Shown in pieces: positions 47,301-54,525 of a stretch of 64,000 nucleotides of DNA. Under the pieces are notes generated by a model. The model did no database searches and was not told the DNA's origin. It was given only the letters and a program-made list of their open reading frames with translations. The stretch is from Dethiosulfovibrio faecalis (GTDB lineage: Bacteria; Synergistota; Synergistia; Synergistales; Dethiosulfovibrionaceae). Position 1 is the stretch's first letter, and every line of letters starts with the position of its first letter. A program made the position numbers and the translations under genes. The stretch covers positions 1 to 64,000 of the forward strand of contig NZ_JAKGUE010000003.1 of assembly GCF_021568795.1 (NCBI RefSeq), in the 5' to 3' direction.

Positions 47301-47383
47301 GCCAAGACGCCCAACAAGGCGGCCCCCAGAAACAGGCTGTAGACGACCTTGCGCTGCCGTAGAATCCTTACGATCCATTCCAT
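44303..47383 (-). CDS. RND family efflux transporter, inner-membrane pump
   Basis: A pump of about 1026 residues with 12 membrane helices and two large periplasmic loops. The N-terminus MEWIVRILRQRKVVYSLFL and helices such as SIAAFVIALGMLVDNAIVMAE and GVIALAGIVVNNAIVLLD are typical of RND exporters; the latter two carry charged proton-relay positions. The long open frame upstream overlaps the adaptor gene; ATG 47383 gives the normal N-terminus despite a weak RBS. It works with the adaptor upstream; no outer-membrane channel gene is adjacent. TetR probably controls it. Confidence 0.87.
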   Translation of the reverse strand: MEWIVRILRQRKVVYSLFLGAALLGVLAWVSMPREEDPPLSYRAGMIQAVFPGADAESVERLVVIPLERRLSQVKEVKRIKVTARRGSALFLIHLHDEVMDSTAAWDEVRRAMEKARPDLPSEVTGLVLDDRMMDYESIVVAIGGTADLLELRNGAIALEKELLRLPSVSRVLRISDPGEQITVAYDDSTAERMGLSPRNLRQALSMQNRTMPGGSLVMGEKSAVLQAHTEFKSIDEIENTPVRLPSGGTLPLKTIAKVIHGPSEPARDRMRYMGNPAVGLGIVPVTPVNSIEFGQDVRKILERMSEKLSPLEIEEVSFQPHYVDLRLKGLFNSLLTSMVLVGGILCFSVGFRMGMVVSSVIPLIVLSSLGFYALCGGVLNQISIAAFVIALGMLVDNAIVMAESVEVRMKNGSSGMDAAVDSVRELGSPLLAATGTTVAAFLPLWMAHGQAAEFLRAIPQVVTLTLFLSLLAAMVVTPTLAALAFRKSRVNTADDGGRFDLGRAIGAFSSKHAVPILLMSLSLLLVVGGYGKHVRKNFFPGADRNVVMVDLFLPEGADIHAIDGIVAKVERHLKNEVSSVSRVASFIGRGAPRFYANIVPAPRNPHRAQMILFTASQSQNHSVVGEIRSYLREDIPQANSVVQELVLGTPVDAPVEIRLYGNSLKDLRLGAEKVMEAMKRVPGMVDLRHTLGNGNPSLEFDVSSGAAFRYGLYRDRVAQALSGRTLGLPAGEYRQEEEPVPIVLRSEKGVFFGADRVSSVLMDSSSAGIPLQTVAPTSIAWHPSAISRRNRERYVAVQANLDDGYVYSDVMNRLSPILSGGLLPEGVRFEIGGEAEASGEAQGSFSLAAPFGLIVLVGILLAGFRSFRKVGMVLVTIPLASLGVVPGLLLSGEPFGLMSLLGVIALAGIVVNNAIVLLDVVELRRKEGLSVHEALTKAVEERLRPILLTSGTTAAGLLPLAFSSSNLWPPMAWAMISGLCASTGLTLFVVPAMYRVLYPERSVFSRLFGLIGFFVGTKAVRNDQI

Positions 47384-48531
47384 AACCGAACCGCCACGGG
47401 ATCGCCGTCGGAGAGAAAGGCGTGTCCGCCTATCACCACTAGATCTCCTTCTTTCATGTCGCCCTCTAAAGTAACGGCATCGCCTATAGCCTCTTCGGGG
47501 CGAACCGGAACCCTTACCGCGAGGCCGTCTCTGACCACGAAGACCGAGTTGCTCTCGCCGTCTCCGTTGCATACGGCCGCCACAGGGACGAGGAAACGCC
47601 CTTTAACCGGCAGCTCGAAGACCGCCTCGGCGGTCATGCCAGAACGAAGCCATTCCACCTGAGAGAGCCCTATCTTCACCGGAAAGAGGACCCCTTTCTG
47701 GTCGTCCCCCAGGGCATCTCCCACTGAAAGGACCTTTCCGGAAATCTCCCTCTCGCCGAGCATCGGGAAATTGATCTTTAGGGTTATCCCTTTTTTCACC
47801 GAGCCCAACATGGTCTCGGGAACGGATATCTGCAACTCGACGTCCCTATTTGCCAGCTCGACCACCGGGGTTCCCGGAGTCAGATATTCTCCCGGCTCGG
47901 AACAAACCCTTGTCACCACTCCGTCGAAGGGGGCTCGGATATGGGTCTCCTTCAGCTTTCTCTCCGCCTCCTTCAACTGGCTTTTCAGGACCTCGCAGTT
48001 GGCCCGAAGCCTGCGCACCGAGGTGCTCTGTCTCTCCATATTCTGGGTGGACACTACTTTTTCCCGATACAGCCCGTTGGTCCTCTCGAGGTCGGCCTCT
48101 CCCTGCCTCAAGGCGGCCATACCCTCGGAAAGAGCCGCCTTTTTCATCGCCACGAGGTGGGAATACTCGCTCGAGTCGATCCTGGCGATCTCCTCTTTGG
48201 AACGGACTGCGTCTCCCACCTCGACCGATCTACTCTTGAGCCTTCCGGACACGAGAGGGGCTATGACCGCCTGTTTCAACGAACGGGTGACCCCGAAGAA
48301 ACGCACCTCCCTGAACGACGGAGCCGACTCGACCGATAGAGCCATTACAGGAACGGCCGTCGTGCCTTCCTTTCCCTCCGCCGAAAGGGTCTCCAGGGTA
48401 CTTCCGTTCTTATACAGGACGAAGAGAACCCCTATCCACAGGCAGAAACCGCATGCCAAACCGAACTTTCTCAGCAGGGAACCGACGACGGACCGCCCTT
48501 TCTCATCAGAAGAAATCCTCCTGGAAAACAT
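47368..48531 (-). CDS. RND efflux periplasmic adaptor (membrane fusion protein)
   Basis: A protein of about 387 residues with an N-terminal membrane anchor (about 20-40), a barrel-sandwich (lipoyl) domain, a coiled-coil hairpin (LVAMKKAALSEGMAALRQGE and following) and beta-barrel. The motif IRAPFDGVVTRV is characteristic. ATG 48531 has GGAGG at 8 bases; two earlier ATG/GTG codons are possible. It overlaps the end of tetR and the start of the pump gene, consistent with one operon. Confidence 0.87.
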   Translation of the reverse strand: MFSRRISSDEKGRSVVGSLLRKFGLACGFCLWIGVLFVLYKNGSTLETLSAEGKEGTTAVPVMALSVESAPSFREVRFFGVTRSLKQAVIAPLVSGRLKSRSVEVGDAVRSKEEIARIDSSEYSHLVAMKKAALSEGMAALRQGEADLERTNGLYREKVVSTQNMERQSTSVRRLRANCEVLKSQLKEAERKLKETHIRAPFDGVVTRVCSEPGEYLTPGTPVVELANRDVELQISVPETMLGSVKKGITLKINFPMLGEREISGKVLSVGDALGDDQKGVLFPVKIGLSQVEWLRSGMTAEAVFELPVKGRFLVPVAAVCNGDGESNSVFVVRDGLAVRVPVRPEEAIGDAVTLEGDMKEGDLVVIGGHAFLSDGDPVAVRLWNGS

Positions 48532-49123
48532 GTTCATCACCTCCGATGGTACGTATCAAAAGCTCTCTAAGGGCATCGGAGGCCCTCTTACGGGCCTCAT
48601 CACCCTCCCATCTGTCGACGCTGTGCTCCAGCTCCGCCACCAAAAGGACCAGATAGGTGGCGGTCTCCCTGGGCCGGGATATATCCATCTGCCCCGCCTC
48701 GACTCCCTCCTCTACCAGCGATGTGACCAGAGGAAGGAAAAGCTCTATCGCGTCATCCTTCAGCTTGTCGTGTATCTTTCGATGGATCACGTCGTGCAGG
48801 TCCATCCGAAATTCTTGCCCCTCATGGACGGTCAGAAGATATTTGACTATCCTAAACAGCCGTTCCTGAGGGGAAAGCTCCTCCATCGCGGCTATCTTCC
48901 TTGATCCAGACAGCATCTCCTCCTGCAATTCCTCCCCTAGATAGCGGAGGATATCCTCTTTCGACGAGAAATAGAGGTAGAAGGTCCCATGGGATACCCC
49001 GGCCCTATCGGTCATGTCGTCTATGGTGGTGCCGTCGAAACCCTTTTCCCCGAAGAGCTCCCAGGCTGCCTTGACGATCTCCCTCCTGCGCCTAGCTTTT
49101 TTGTCCTCTTTCTTCCCCTGCAC
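48506..49123 (-). CDS. TetR family transcriptional regulator of the RND operon
   Basis: A 205-residue repressor. The N-terminal helix-turn-helix reads IVKAAWELFGEKGFDGTTIDD and AGVSHGTFYLYFSSKEDIL in part; the C-terminal ligand domain is variable. It heads the tetR-MFP-RND operon (26-bp overlap with the adaptor). A perfect 19-bp palindrome upstream (49173-49191) lies within its promoter and is the likely autorepression site. The inducer is unknown. Confidence 0.9.
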   Translation of the reverse strand: MQGKKEDKKARRRREIVKAAWELFGEKGFDGTTIDDMTDRAGVSHGTFYLYFSSKEDILRYLGEELQEEMLSGSRKIAAMEELSPQERLFRIVKYLLTVHEGQEFRMDLHDVIHRKIHDKLKDDAIELFLPLVTSLVEEGVEAGQMDISRPRETATYLVLLVAELEHSVDRWEGDEARKRASDALRELLIRTIGGDEHVFQEDFF

Positions 49124-49172
49124 GATATCTCACTCCCGAAAAGTATTATTCATCAAACTCTCGAACCGAATT

Positions 49173-49198
49173 ATGACTGACTGTCAGTCATATGTCAA
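49173..49198 (-). promoter_or_regulatory. tetR promoter with embedded 19-bp palindromic operator
   Basis: ATGACTGACTGTCAGTCAT (49173-49191) is a perfect 9-1-9 palindrome. On the minus strand TTGACA (49193-49198) and CATAAT 17 bp downstream form a promoter, with the palindrome filling the spacer. Binding would exclude RNA polymerase. Confidence 0.85.
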
Positions 49199-49202
49199 AC
49201 AC

Positions 49203-49247
49203 AAAAATAGAGATCCACCGAACTTAATTCGGCAGATCTCTATTTTT
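49203..49247. terminator. Bidirectional terminator after corA
   Basis: AAAAATAGAGATC pairs with GATCTCTATTTTT; CCGAA/TTCGG pair further in. A- and T-tracts on both sides allow it to work in either direction, mainly ending the corA transcript before the tetR operon. Confidence 0.75.
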
Positions 49248-49301
49248 GCTTTCTCATATGGCACATCTGAAAACTCACGTCCGAGCGTTTTTAGAGATGT
49301 C

Positions 49302-50381
49302 CTATAGCCACTTTTTCCTCCTGAAGTAGGCCACCATTCCGGCTCCGACGGCTATCATAACGATCCATACGACCGGATAGGAAAAACGCCAGTCCAGCTC
49401 GGGCATATACTTGAAGTTCATGCCGTAGACCCCGGCTATGAAGGTAAGGGGGATGAATATGGTGGCTATCACCGTCAGGACCTTCATGACCTCGTTCATC
49501 CTGTTGCTGACGCTGGATAGATATGTGTCGTGCATACCTGTCAGTAGCTCTCGGGAGGCTTCGACCATGTCTATAACCTGGATCGTGTGGTCGTATAGAT
49601 CCCTTAGAAACGCGTCCAGGTCGTTTCCGAAGAAGGACGAGTCCGACTTCTGTAGGTTCCCAACCGCCTCCCTGAGAGGCCAGACCGCCTTTCTGAGGGT
49701 CATGACGTCTCTCTTGAGCTCGTGTATCCTCTGGAGGTCGTCGGGCCTGGGGTCGATCAGCAGCCTGTCGTCCATATCCTCTATGACGTCTCCGATACGC
49801 TCCACCGAAAGGAAATAATGGTCCACCACAGCATCCATAAGGGCGTAGGCCAGATAGTCCGATCCGTTGCCCCTCAACCTTCCCCTGGAGGCCCTCAGCC
49901 TCTCCCTGACCGGCTCGAAAACGTCTCCCTCTTTTTCCTGAAAGGAGAGTACATACCCCTCCCCGAGGATCAGGCTGACGTGCTCGACGTCCACCGAGTT
50001 GGTCTCGTCGTTGTAGTTCATCATCTTCATCACCAGAAGGAGGTAGTCGGGAAAGACCTCCGCCTTGGGCCTCTGGGACGTGTTCATCAGGTCCTCCACC
50101 GTCAGAGGATGAAGGCCGAACCTCTTGCCCAGGGCGTCCATCACCTTCGGATCGTGGATGCCGTCCACGTTGATCCATGCGACCCCTTCCGATCGGGACG
50201 GCCTGTTAACGTCGTCGAGGGCTAGGTCTACCTTCTCGACCAGGTCTCCACGATCGTAACTGATCGAACCTATTCGGACGGCCTCGGACCTGGACTCTCC
50301 GATGAAGACCGGAGTTCCCGGAACGGTTCCCCTCTTGGAGCTCTGACGGGCAGACCACTTTTTTCTCTTTCTTTTATTCAT
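49302..50381 (-). CDS. corA: Magnesium/cobalt transporter CorA
   Basis: A 359-residue CorA-type channel. A large cytoplasmic N-terminal domain is followed by a long helix and two C-terminal membrane helices; the selectivity motif YGMNF is near residue 322. The end is basic (YFRRKKWL). It mediates Mg2+ (or Co2+/Ni2+) uptake as a pentamer in the inner membrane. ATG 50381 has a GGGGG-rich RBS. It stands alone and is divergent from the flavoprotein gene. Confidence 0.93.
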   Translation of the reverse strand: MNKRKRKKWSARQSSKRGTVPGTPVFIGESRSEAVRIGSISYDRGDLVEKVDLALDDVNRPSRSEGVAWINVDGIHDPKVMDALGKRFGLHPLTVEDLMNTSQRPKAEVFPDYLLLVMKMMNYNDETNSVDVEHVSLILGEGYVLSFQEKEGDVFEPVRERLRASRGRLRGNGSDYLAYALMDAVVDHYFLSVERIGDVIEDMDDRLLIDPRPDDLQRIHELKRDVMTLRKAVWPLREAVGNLQKSDSSFFGNDLDAFLRDLYDHTIQVIDMVEASRELLTGMHDTYLSSVSNRMNEVMKVLTVIATIFIPLTFIAGVYGMNFKYMPELDWRFSYPVVWIVMIAVGAGMVAYFRRKKWL

Positions 50382-50424
50382 CGTCCATTCCCCCCTAGAT
50401 CATTTTATGTTATCCGGCACTTGT

Positions 50425-50451
50425 GCAATATACCCCATGGTGGTATATTGC
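50425..50451. promoter_or_regulatory. Perfect 10-bp inverted repeat upstream of the flavoprotein gene
   Basis: GCAATATACC and GGTATATTGC flank a 7-base spacer, 28 bp before the flavoprotein start. The ATACC...GGTAT core resembles CsoR/CstR-family operators, which elsewhere control sulfur-stress genes, but the match is loose. An alternative is an RNA hairpin in the 5' leader. Confidence 0.5.
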
Positions 50452-50479
50452 CTCCAGATATTCTGGAAGGAGAGTGGTC

Positions 50480-51826
50480 TTGGTGGAGAGGATCGTTATT
50501 TTAGGAGGAGGCCCGGCTGGCATAACCGCCTCCAAGATGTTGAGGAAGAACAGACCGGATTGGGACGTCACCATGGTGAGGCCCGAGCCCTCCAGCCTGA
50601 TCTATTGCGCCATTCCCTACGTGGTCGAGGGGCTTTTGGAGGCCGACGGGGTGTGCAAGTCGGACGACATAGTCACAGAGACCGGGACCAAGCTGATAAA
50701 GGACAGGGCGACCGAGGTAAATTTCGCCAAAAAGACGGTGAAGATCTCCTCCGGCGACGAACTGCCCTATGACAAACTTCTCATAGCCCTGGGAGCCAGG
50801 CCGGTCATGCCCCCTCTGGAGGGAATAGCCGGAGCGAAAAACACCTTTCCCGTAAAGACCGAGGAGGATCTAAGGGCCATACTGAAGGCCATAACCCCCG
50901 GCTCCCGGAAGGCTCTGGTGATAGGGGCCGGAAACATCGGCATAGAGATGGCCCAGGCCCTCAGAAAGAGGGGGCTGGACACCTATATGGTGGAGATGGC
51001 GAAACACGTCCTTCCCGCCATGATGGACGAAGATATGGTCTCGGAGGTCGAGGCAGGGCTGAGGGATAAGGGAATAGATCTGATCACCGGAGTGGGGGTA
51101 GGTTCCCTCGAGAGAAGAGGCGAGGTCGTATCGAAGGCCGTTTTGTCCGACGGAAGGGAGATCGTTCTCAACGACGAAGGAGAGGACGATATGATCATAG
51201 TCTCCGTAGGGGTAAGGCCCGAGGTGGACATATTGAAGGGAACGGAGATCCCCATAGGCCCTATGGGGATACTGGTCAACGAGAGGATGGAGACCGGAGT
51301 TCCCGACGTATGGGCCGCCGGGGACGTGTGTCAGTATCGGTCCTTCCTGGACGAGGAGATCATCGGAGGCAAGCTGGCGACCAACGCGGTTCCCATGGCC
51401 AAGGTGGCGGCCAGAAACATGATGGGAACGGACTGGACCTACGACGGTTTCGTCAACGGAGCAGCCACCGTAGTCGATCCCCTCAGGATCGGAGGGGTGG
51501 GCTTTTCCGAGGAGACCTGCTTAAAGAAGGGGATGAAGGTGGTTACGGGAAAGGGCAAGACCACCACCAGGTTTCCCATGATGCCCGGAGCCACAGAGGT
51601 GACGGTGAAGTTGATATTCACCGAGGAGGGCAAACTGGTGGGAGGCCAGGTTGTCGGAGGCGAGGCGGTAGCGGAGAGGATCGACACCTTGACCATGGCC
51701 ATAAAGGCCGGTTTCTCCGTGAAGGACCTGATGTCCTTCGACTACTGCTCTCAGCCATGGCAGACTTTCTTTCCAGCCTCCAACGCGATAGTGGCGGCGG
51801 CGGAGGACGGATGGAGCAAGCTTTAA
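50480..51826 (+). CDS. FAD-dependent NAD(P)H oxidoreductase, CoA-disulfide-reductase/NADH-oxidase type
   Basis: A 448-residue flavoprotein. FAD binding is by VILGGGPAGITAS at the N-terminus, NAD(P)H by VIGAGNIGIEMAQALRKRG, and the second FAD site by VWAAGDVC. The single redox cysteine C43 in SSLIYCAIPY matches CoA-disulfide reductase and NADH oxidase/peroxidase. The start is TTG 50480 or GTG 50483, both served by AAGGAGAG; a long upstream extension is rejected. It lacks a rhodanese domain. Activity (CoA-disulfide, polysulfide or O2 reduction) is undetermined. Its stop lies in the end of the MITE-like element. Confidence 0.85.
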   Translation: MVERIVILGGGPAGITASKMLRKNRPDWDVTMVRPEPSSLIYCAIPYVVEGLLEADGVCKSDDIVTETGTKLIKDRATEVNFAKKTVKISSGDELPYDKLLIALGARPVMPPLEGIAGAKNTFPVKTEEDLRAILKAITPGSRKALVIGAGNIGIEMAQALRKRGLDTYMVEMAKHVLPAMMDEDMVSEVEAGLRDKGIDLITGVGVGSLERRGEVVSKAVLSDGREIVLNDEGEDDMIIVSVGVRPEVDILKGTEIPIGPMGILVNERMETGVPDVWAAGDVCQYRSFLDEEIIGGKLATNAVPMAKVAARNMMGTDWTYDGFVNGAATVVDPLRIGGVGFSEETCLKKGMKVVTGKGKTTTRFPMMPGATEVTVKLIFTEEGKLVGGQVVGGEAVAERIDTLTMAIKAGFSVKDLMSFDYCSQPWQTFFPASNAIVAAAEDGWSKL

Positions 51827-52081
51827 GGGCACCTCTAAAAACGCTGATCCTCGTAGAGGTCGTTCCGACGGGGCCCGTTCGAGCCCGTCTTTTCGACCTG
51901 CCGTCGTGTAGTACGAATGGGGCGACAGGAAGTCGCCACAAGCCGAGGGGGCACAGGACGTGCCCTCCGAGGCGGTCCGTACGAAACAGGCAGGTCGAAA
52001 AGACGCTCGGGCGAGACAGGGCGCAGGCGGGACGACCTCTACGAGGAGACTCGGACGTTAGTTTTTAGATATGCCCTTAAA
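51822..52081. mobile_element. MITE-like 260-bp palindromic element
   Basis: Both ends read TTTAAGGGCA inward, continuing with TCTAAAAAC at the same distance. Further in, TCGTAGAGGTCGT and GTCTTTTCGACCTGCC are also inverted, so almost 90 bp on each side are complementary. The centre holds two small hairpins with AGGAA and AGGAC loops. It encodes no protein. It sits between convergent genes whose TAA stops both lie within the TTTAA ends, consistent with insertion at a TTAA target. It could also be a large structured RNA or a double terminator. Confidence 0.65.
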
Positions 52082-53138
52082 GCAAGACCTTGGTGACGTA
52101 GGAACTGGTACTGGCGGCCAGGACTCCTCCGTAGGACAGGTCGAACTCGATCACGTCGCCTATCTTCAGGTCCCTCTCGCCGTCGGTAACGTCCAGTATC
52201 ATGTGGTCGCTGCTGGCCCCGAGGATGTCGGTCTTCTCGTCCCTAGGAGATATGGCGTCGATCCTCATGTCCTGCTGGCCCACCGCGACGATGGCCCTCT
52301 TTCTGAGACCCCGGTCCTCGAAGACCGGCTCGTGGCCGAAGGCGTCCAGTCCCTTTTTACCTATGGGGATCGATGGCTTGGTCTTGAGCTCTATGACCTC
52401 GGCGGCGAAGGTGAAGACATCGCTATGGAGTCCGGGGATAACGGTGCAATCGGCGGTCTCCTTGCCTATTGTCATGGACTCGCCCAGGCGGAGCATGTTG
52501 ATCCTCTCCGGCATGCCACCCGAGAGGAGCATCCTTATGGAGGACGAGTTTCCTCCGGAGACTACGTCGAGATGGATTCCGCATTCGGACTCTATGGAGT
52601 CGGCGATCGAGGCCAGCTGTCCCAGGTTTTCCGGACTGGGAAGCACCGCTCCGTAGCAACTGAGGTTGGTCCCGATTCCCTTCAGGATCAGCCCCGGCAT
52701 GGACGCTATTTCCCGGGCGGTATCCACCGCCCTGTCGGGCCAGACCCCTTCCCGGAGGTCTCCGACGTCCACCATGAGCAGCACCTGGTGTTCCTTTTTC
52801 ATGGCCACCGCGGCCTCCGAAAGGGCCCGGCAGGTGTCCACCTCGGATACGAGGCTCATGTCGGAGAGCTCCACCGTCTCTCGGGCCTGGGAGATCATGG
52901 GAAGCCGCAGGAGTATCTTTGGTATCGGGATATCCCTCAGCTTGACCAGGTTCTCCAGGCGGCTGTCGGCGAGCCAGTCGACTCCCGCCTCGGCCTGTAC
53001 CGAGGCTATCTCCGGCATTCCGCAGTACACCTTGCTGACCGCGGCGACCTTGATGCCCCTATCGTGGCACTCCTTGGCGAGCTTCGAGGTGTTCTCCCTC
53101 AGCTTCTCCCTGTCCACTATAAGCGCGGGATATCTCAT
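52077..53138 (-). CDS. orr: Ornithine racemase (alanine racemase-like fold III)
   Basis: A 353-residue PLP enzyme of the alanine racemase N-terminal family. The PLP lysine is K36 in AAVSKVYCG; VSGGNSSS and the C-terminal HMILD segment are also conserved. In Clostridium sticklandii the homologous gene is the ornithine racemase converting L- to D-ornithine, the substrate of the aminomutase. Its place as last gene of the ora operon makes this the most likely role. It is 18 bp after the glmL-type gene; its stop codon is in the MITE end. Confidence 0.85.
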   Translation of the reverse strand: MRYPALIVDREKLRENTSKLAKECHDRGIKVAAVSKVYCGMPEIASVQAEAGVDWLADSRLENLVKLRDIPIPKILLRLPMISQARETVELSDMSLVSEVDTCRALSEAAVAMKKEHQVLLMVDVGDLREGVWPDRAVDTAREIASMPGLILKGIGTNLSCYGAVLPSPENLGQLASIADSIESECGIHLDVVSGGNSSSIRMLLSGGMPERINMLRLGESMTIGKETADCTVIPGLHSDVFTFAAEVIELKTKPSIPIGKKGLDAFGHEPVFEDRGLRKRAIVAVGQQDMRIDAISPRDEKTDILGASSDHMILDVTDGERDLKIGDVIEFDLSYGGVLAASTSSYVTKVLL

Positions 53139-53156
53139 TTCCTTCCCCTCCTCTGT

Positions 53157-54521
53157 TCAGTCTTTCTTGTCCCAGTGCAGGCTCGAGAGCATGAGCTTCA
53201 GGGCGTCCTCGGGATAGCGTTTGGAGAGCACTCCCAGGGATGCCATTATGTAGTCGTTGTCCACCAGTATTCTAGCGTCCGACTTGGGGAAAAGCTCCAG
53301 TCCCTTGCCGTGAGTGGTGGCGGTGGAGAGTATCTTTCTGTGCTGAGGGAGTCTGGTGAGGGCCCCTCCCGTTCCTACGACGTATTTTACCGCGGTGAGG
53401 TCCTTGCCCTCGGCGATGGTCCTCTTGCCCGAGGCTCCGTAAAGTTGTCTGAGCCTTCCGGCGTGTCTCTCCATGGCGGTCAGCATGGCCTCCTGGGCCA
53501 GCCTCTCGACGAATACCTTGGCCCGGTCCGTGTCCGGTATGGCCTTGGCGTTCTCCAGAAGTTCGTCCAGGTCGGGGAAGTCCTTTATGAGCTCGTCTCG
53601 GCCCATGGTCTCGACTATGTGTCTCATGTTGACGTAGACGCCCAGGTCTCCCTCGACGGTCCTCTTGGCCTCGGGCTCGGGGCTCACCAGAAGCCGGGAG
53701 ATCTCCTCGCTTCCCTCCGTGACCGAGTGGACGTCGGTGGTGGCTCCACCAACGTCGAAGACCACCAGATCGCCTATGGCTTCCTTGAGCACCTTGGCCG
53801 CTTCCATGACCGCCCCGGGGGTCGGCAGGATGGGGCCGTCTATCATGTCTCGAACGGTGGTCATTCCGGGAGCGTGGATGATGTGCTCCTCGAAGACCTG
53901 CTGAATGACCGCCCTGGTGGGCTCGACGTTGAGCTGGTCCACCCTTGGGTAGACGTTCTCCACCACGTATAGCCGGATGCCTTTTTCCTCGGCTATCTCT
54001 TTTACCTCTTCCTGGTTTTCGACGTTTCCGGCGTATATGACCGGGATCTCCAGTCCGAGCTCCGCCACGAGTTCGAAGTTATGAAGCGCCGTGTCCCTTT
54101 CGCCGTAGTCGACCCCTCCTGCCACCAGTATTATGTTTGGCCTTATCTCGGAGATCTTCTTCAGGTCGGTGCGACGCATTTTTCCCGCCGTGACGTGCTT
54201 GAGTATGCCTCCCGCGCCGAGGGCCGCCTCCTTGGCGGCTCTCACCGTCATGTCGTAGACCAGGCCGTGGACGCTCATTCTGAGCCCCCCGGCGGCGCTG
54301 GAGGTGGCAAGCATCTCGTCCCAGGAGAGATCTTCGATCCCCAGATTGGATTTCAGGTCTTCTACGGCTCCTCTCAGGCCGACGGTGACATCGCCTTCCA
54401 GTACCGACGTGTAGGACTGTCCCTGCCCGATGAAACTGGGGCAGGGACCGCCGATACCGTCGAAGGCGTTGACCACCGTGGTGGTGCTCCCTATTTCCGC
54501 GACCAACACGGCTACTTTCAT
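53157..54521 (-). CDS. GlmL/MutL-type reactivating ATPase of the ornithine operon
   Basis: A 454-residue ASKHA-fold ATPase of the GlmL family. Motifs include LVAEIGSTTTVVNAFDG at the N-terminus, VVFDVGGATTDVHS in the middle and YVVGTGGALTRLP. Family members accompany B12-dependent mutases, where they are thought to help reactivate or assemble the enzyme. Here it is directly 4 bp after oraE, so it likely serves D-ornithine aminomutase. Its biochemical action is inferred from context. Confidence 0.85.
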   Translation of the reverse strand: MKVAVLVAEIGSTTTVVNAFDGIGGPCPSFIGQGQSYTSVLEGDVTVGLRGAVEDLKSNLGIEDLSWDEMLATSSAAGGLRMSVHGLVYDMTVRAAKEAALGAGGILKHVTAGKMRRTDLKKISEIRPNIILVAGGVDYGERDTALHNFELVAELGLEIPVIYAGNVENQEEVKEIAEEKGIRLYVVENVYPRVDQLNVEPTRAVIQQVFEEHIIHAPGMTTVRDMIDGPILPTPGAVMEAAKVLKEAIGDLVVFDVGGATTDVHSVTEGSEEISRLLVSPEPEAKRTVEGDLGVYVNMRHIVETMGRDELIKDFPDLDELLENAKAIPDTDRAKVFVERLAQEAMLTAMERHAGRLRQLYGASGKRTIAEGKDLTAVKYVVGTGGALTRLPQHRKILSTATTHGKGLELFPKSDARILVDNDYIMASLGVLSKRYPEDALKLMLSSLHWDKKD

Positions 54522-54525
54522 CTTT

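Noticed and set aside
51900-52010. CsrB-like sRNA from the two CAGGA loops
   Set aside because: Two sites are too few, and long terminal inverted repeats explain the region better as a MITE. Kept only as a side note.
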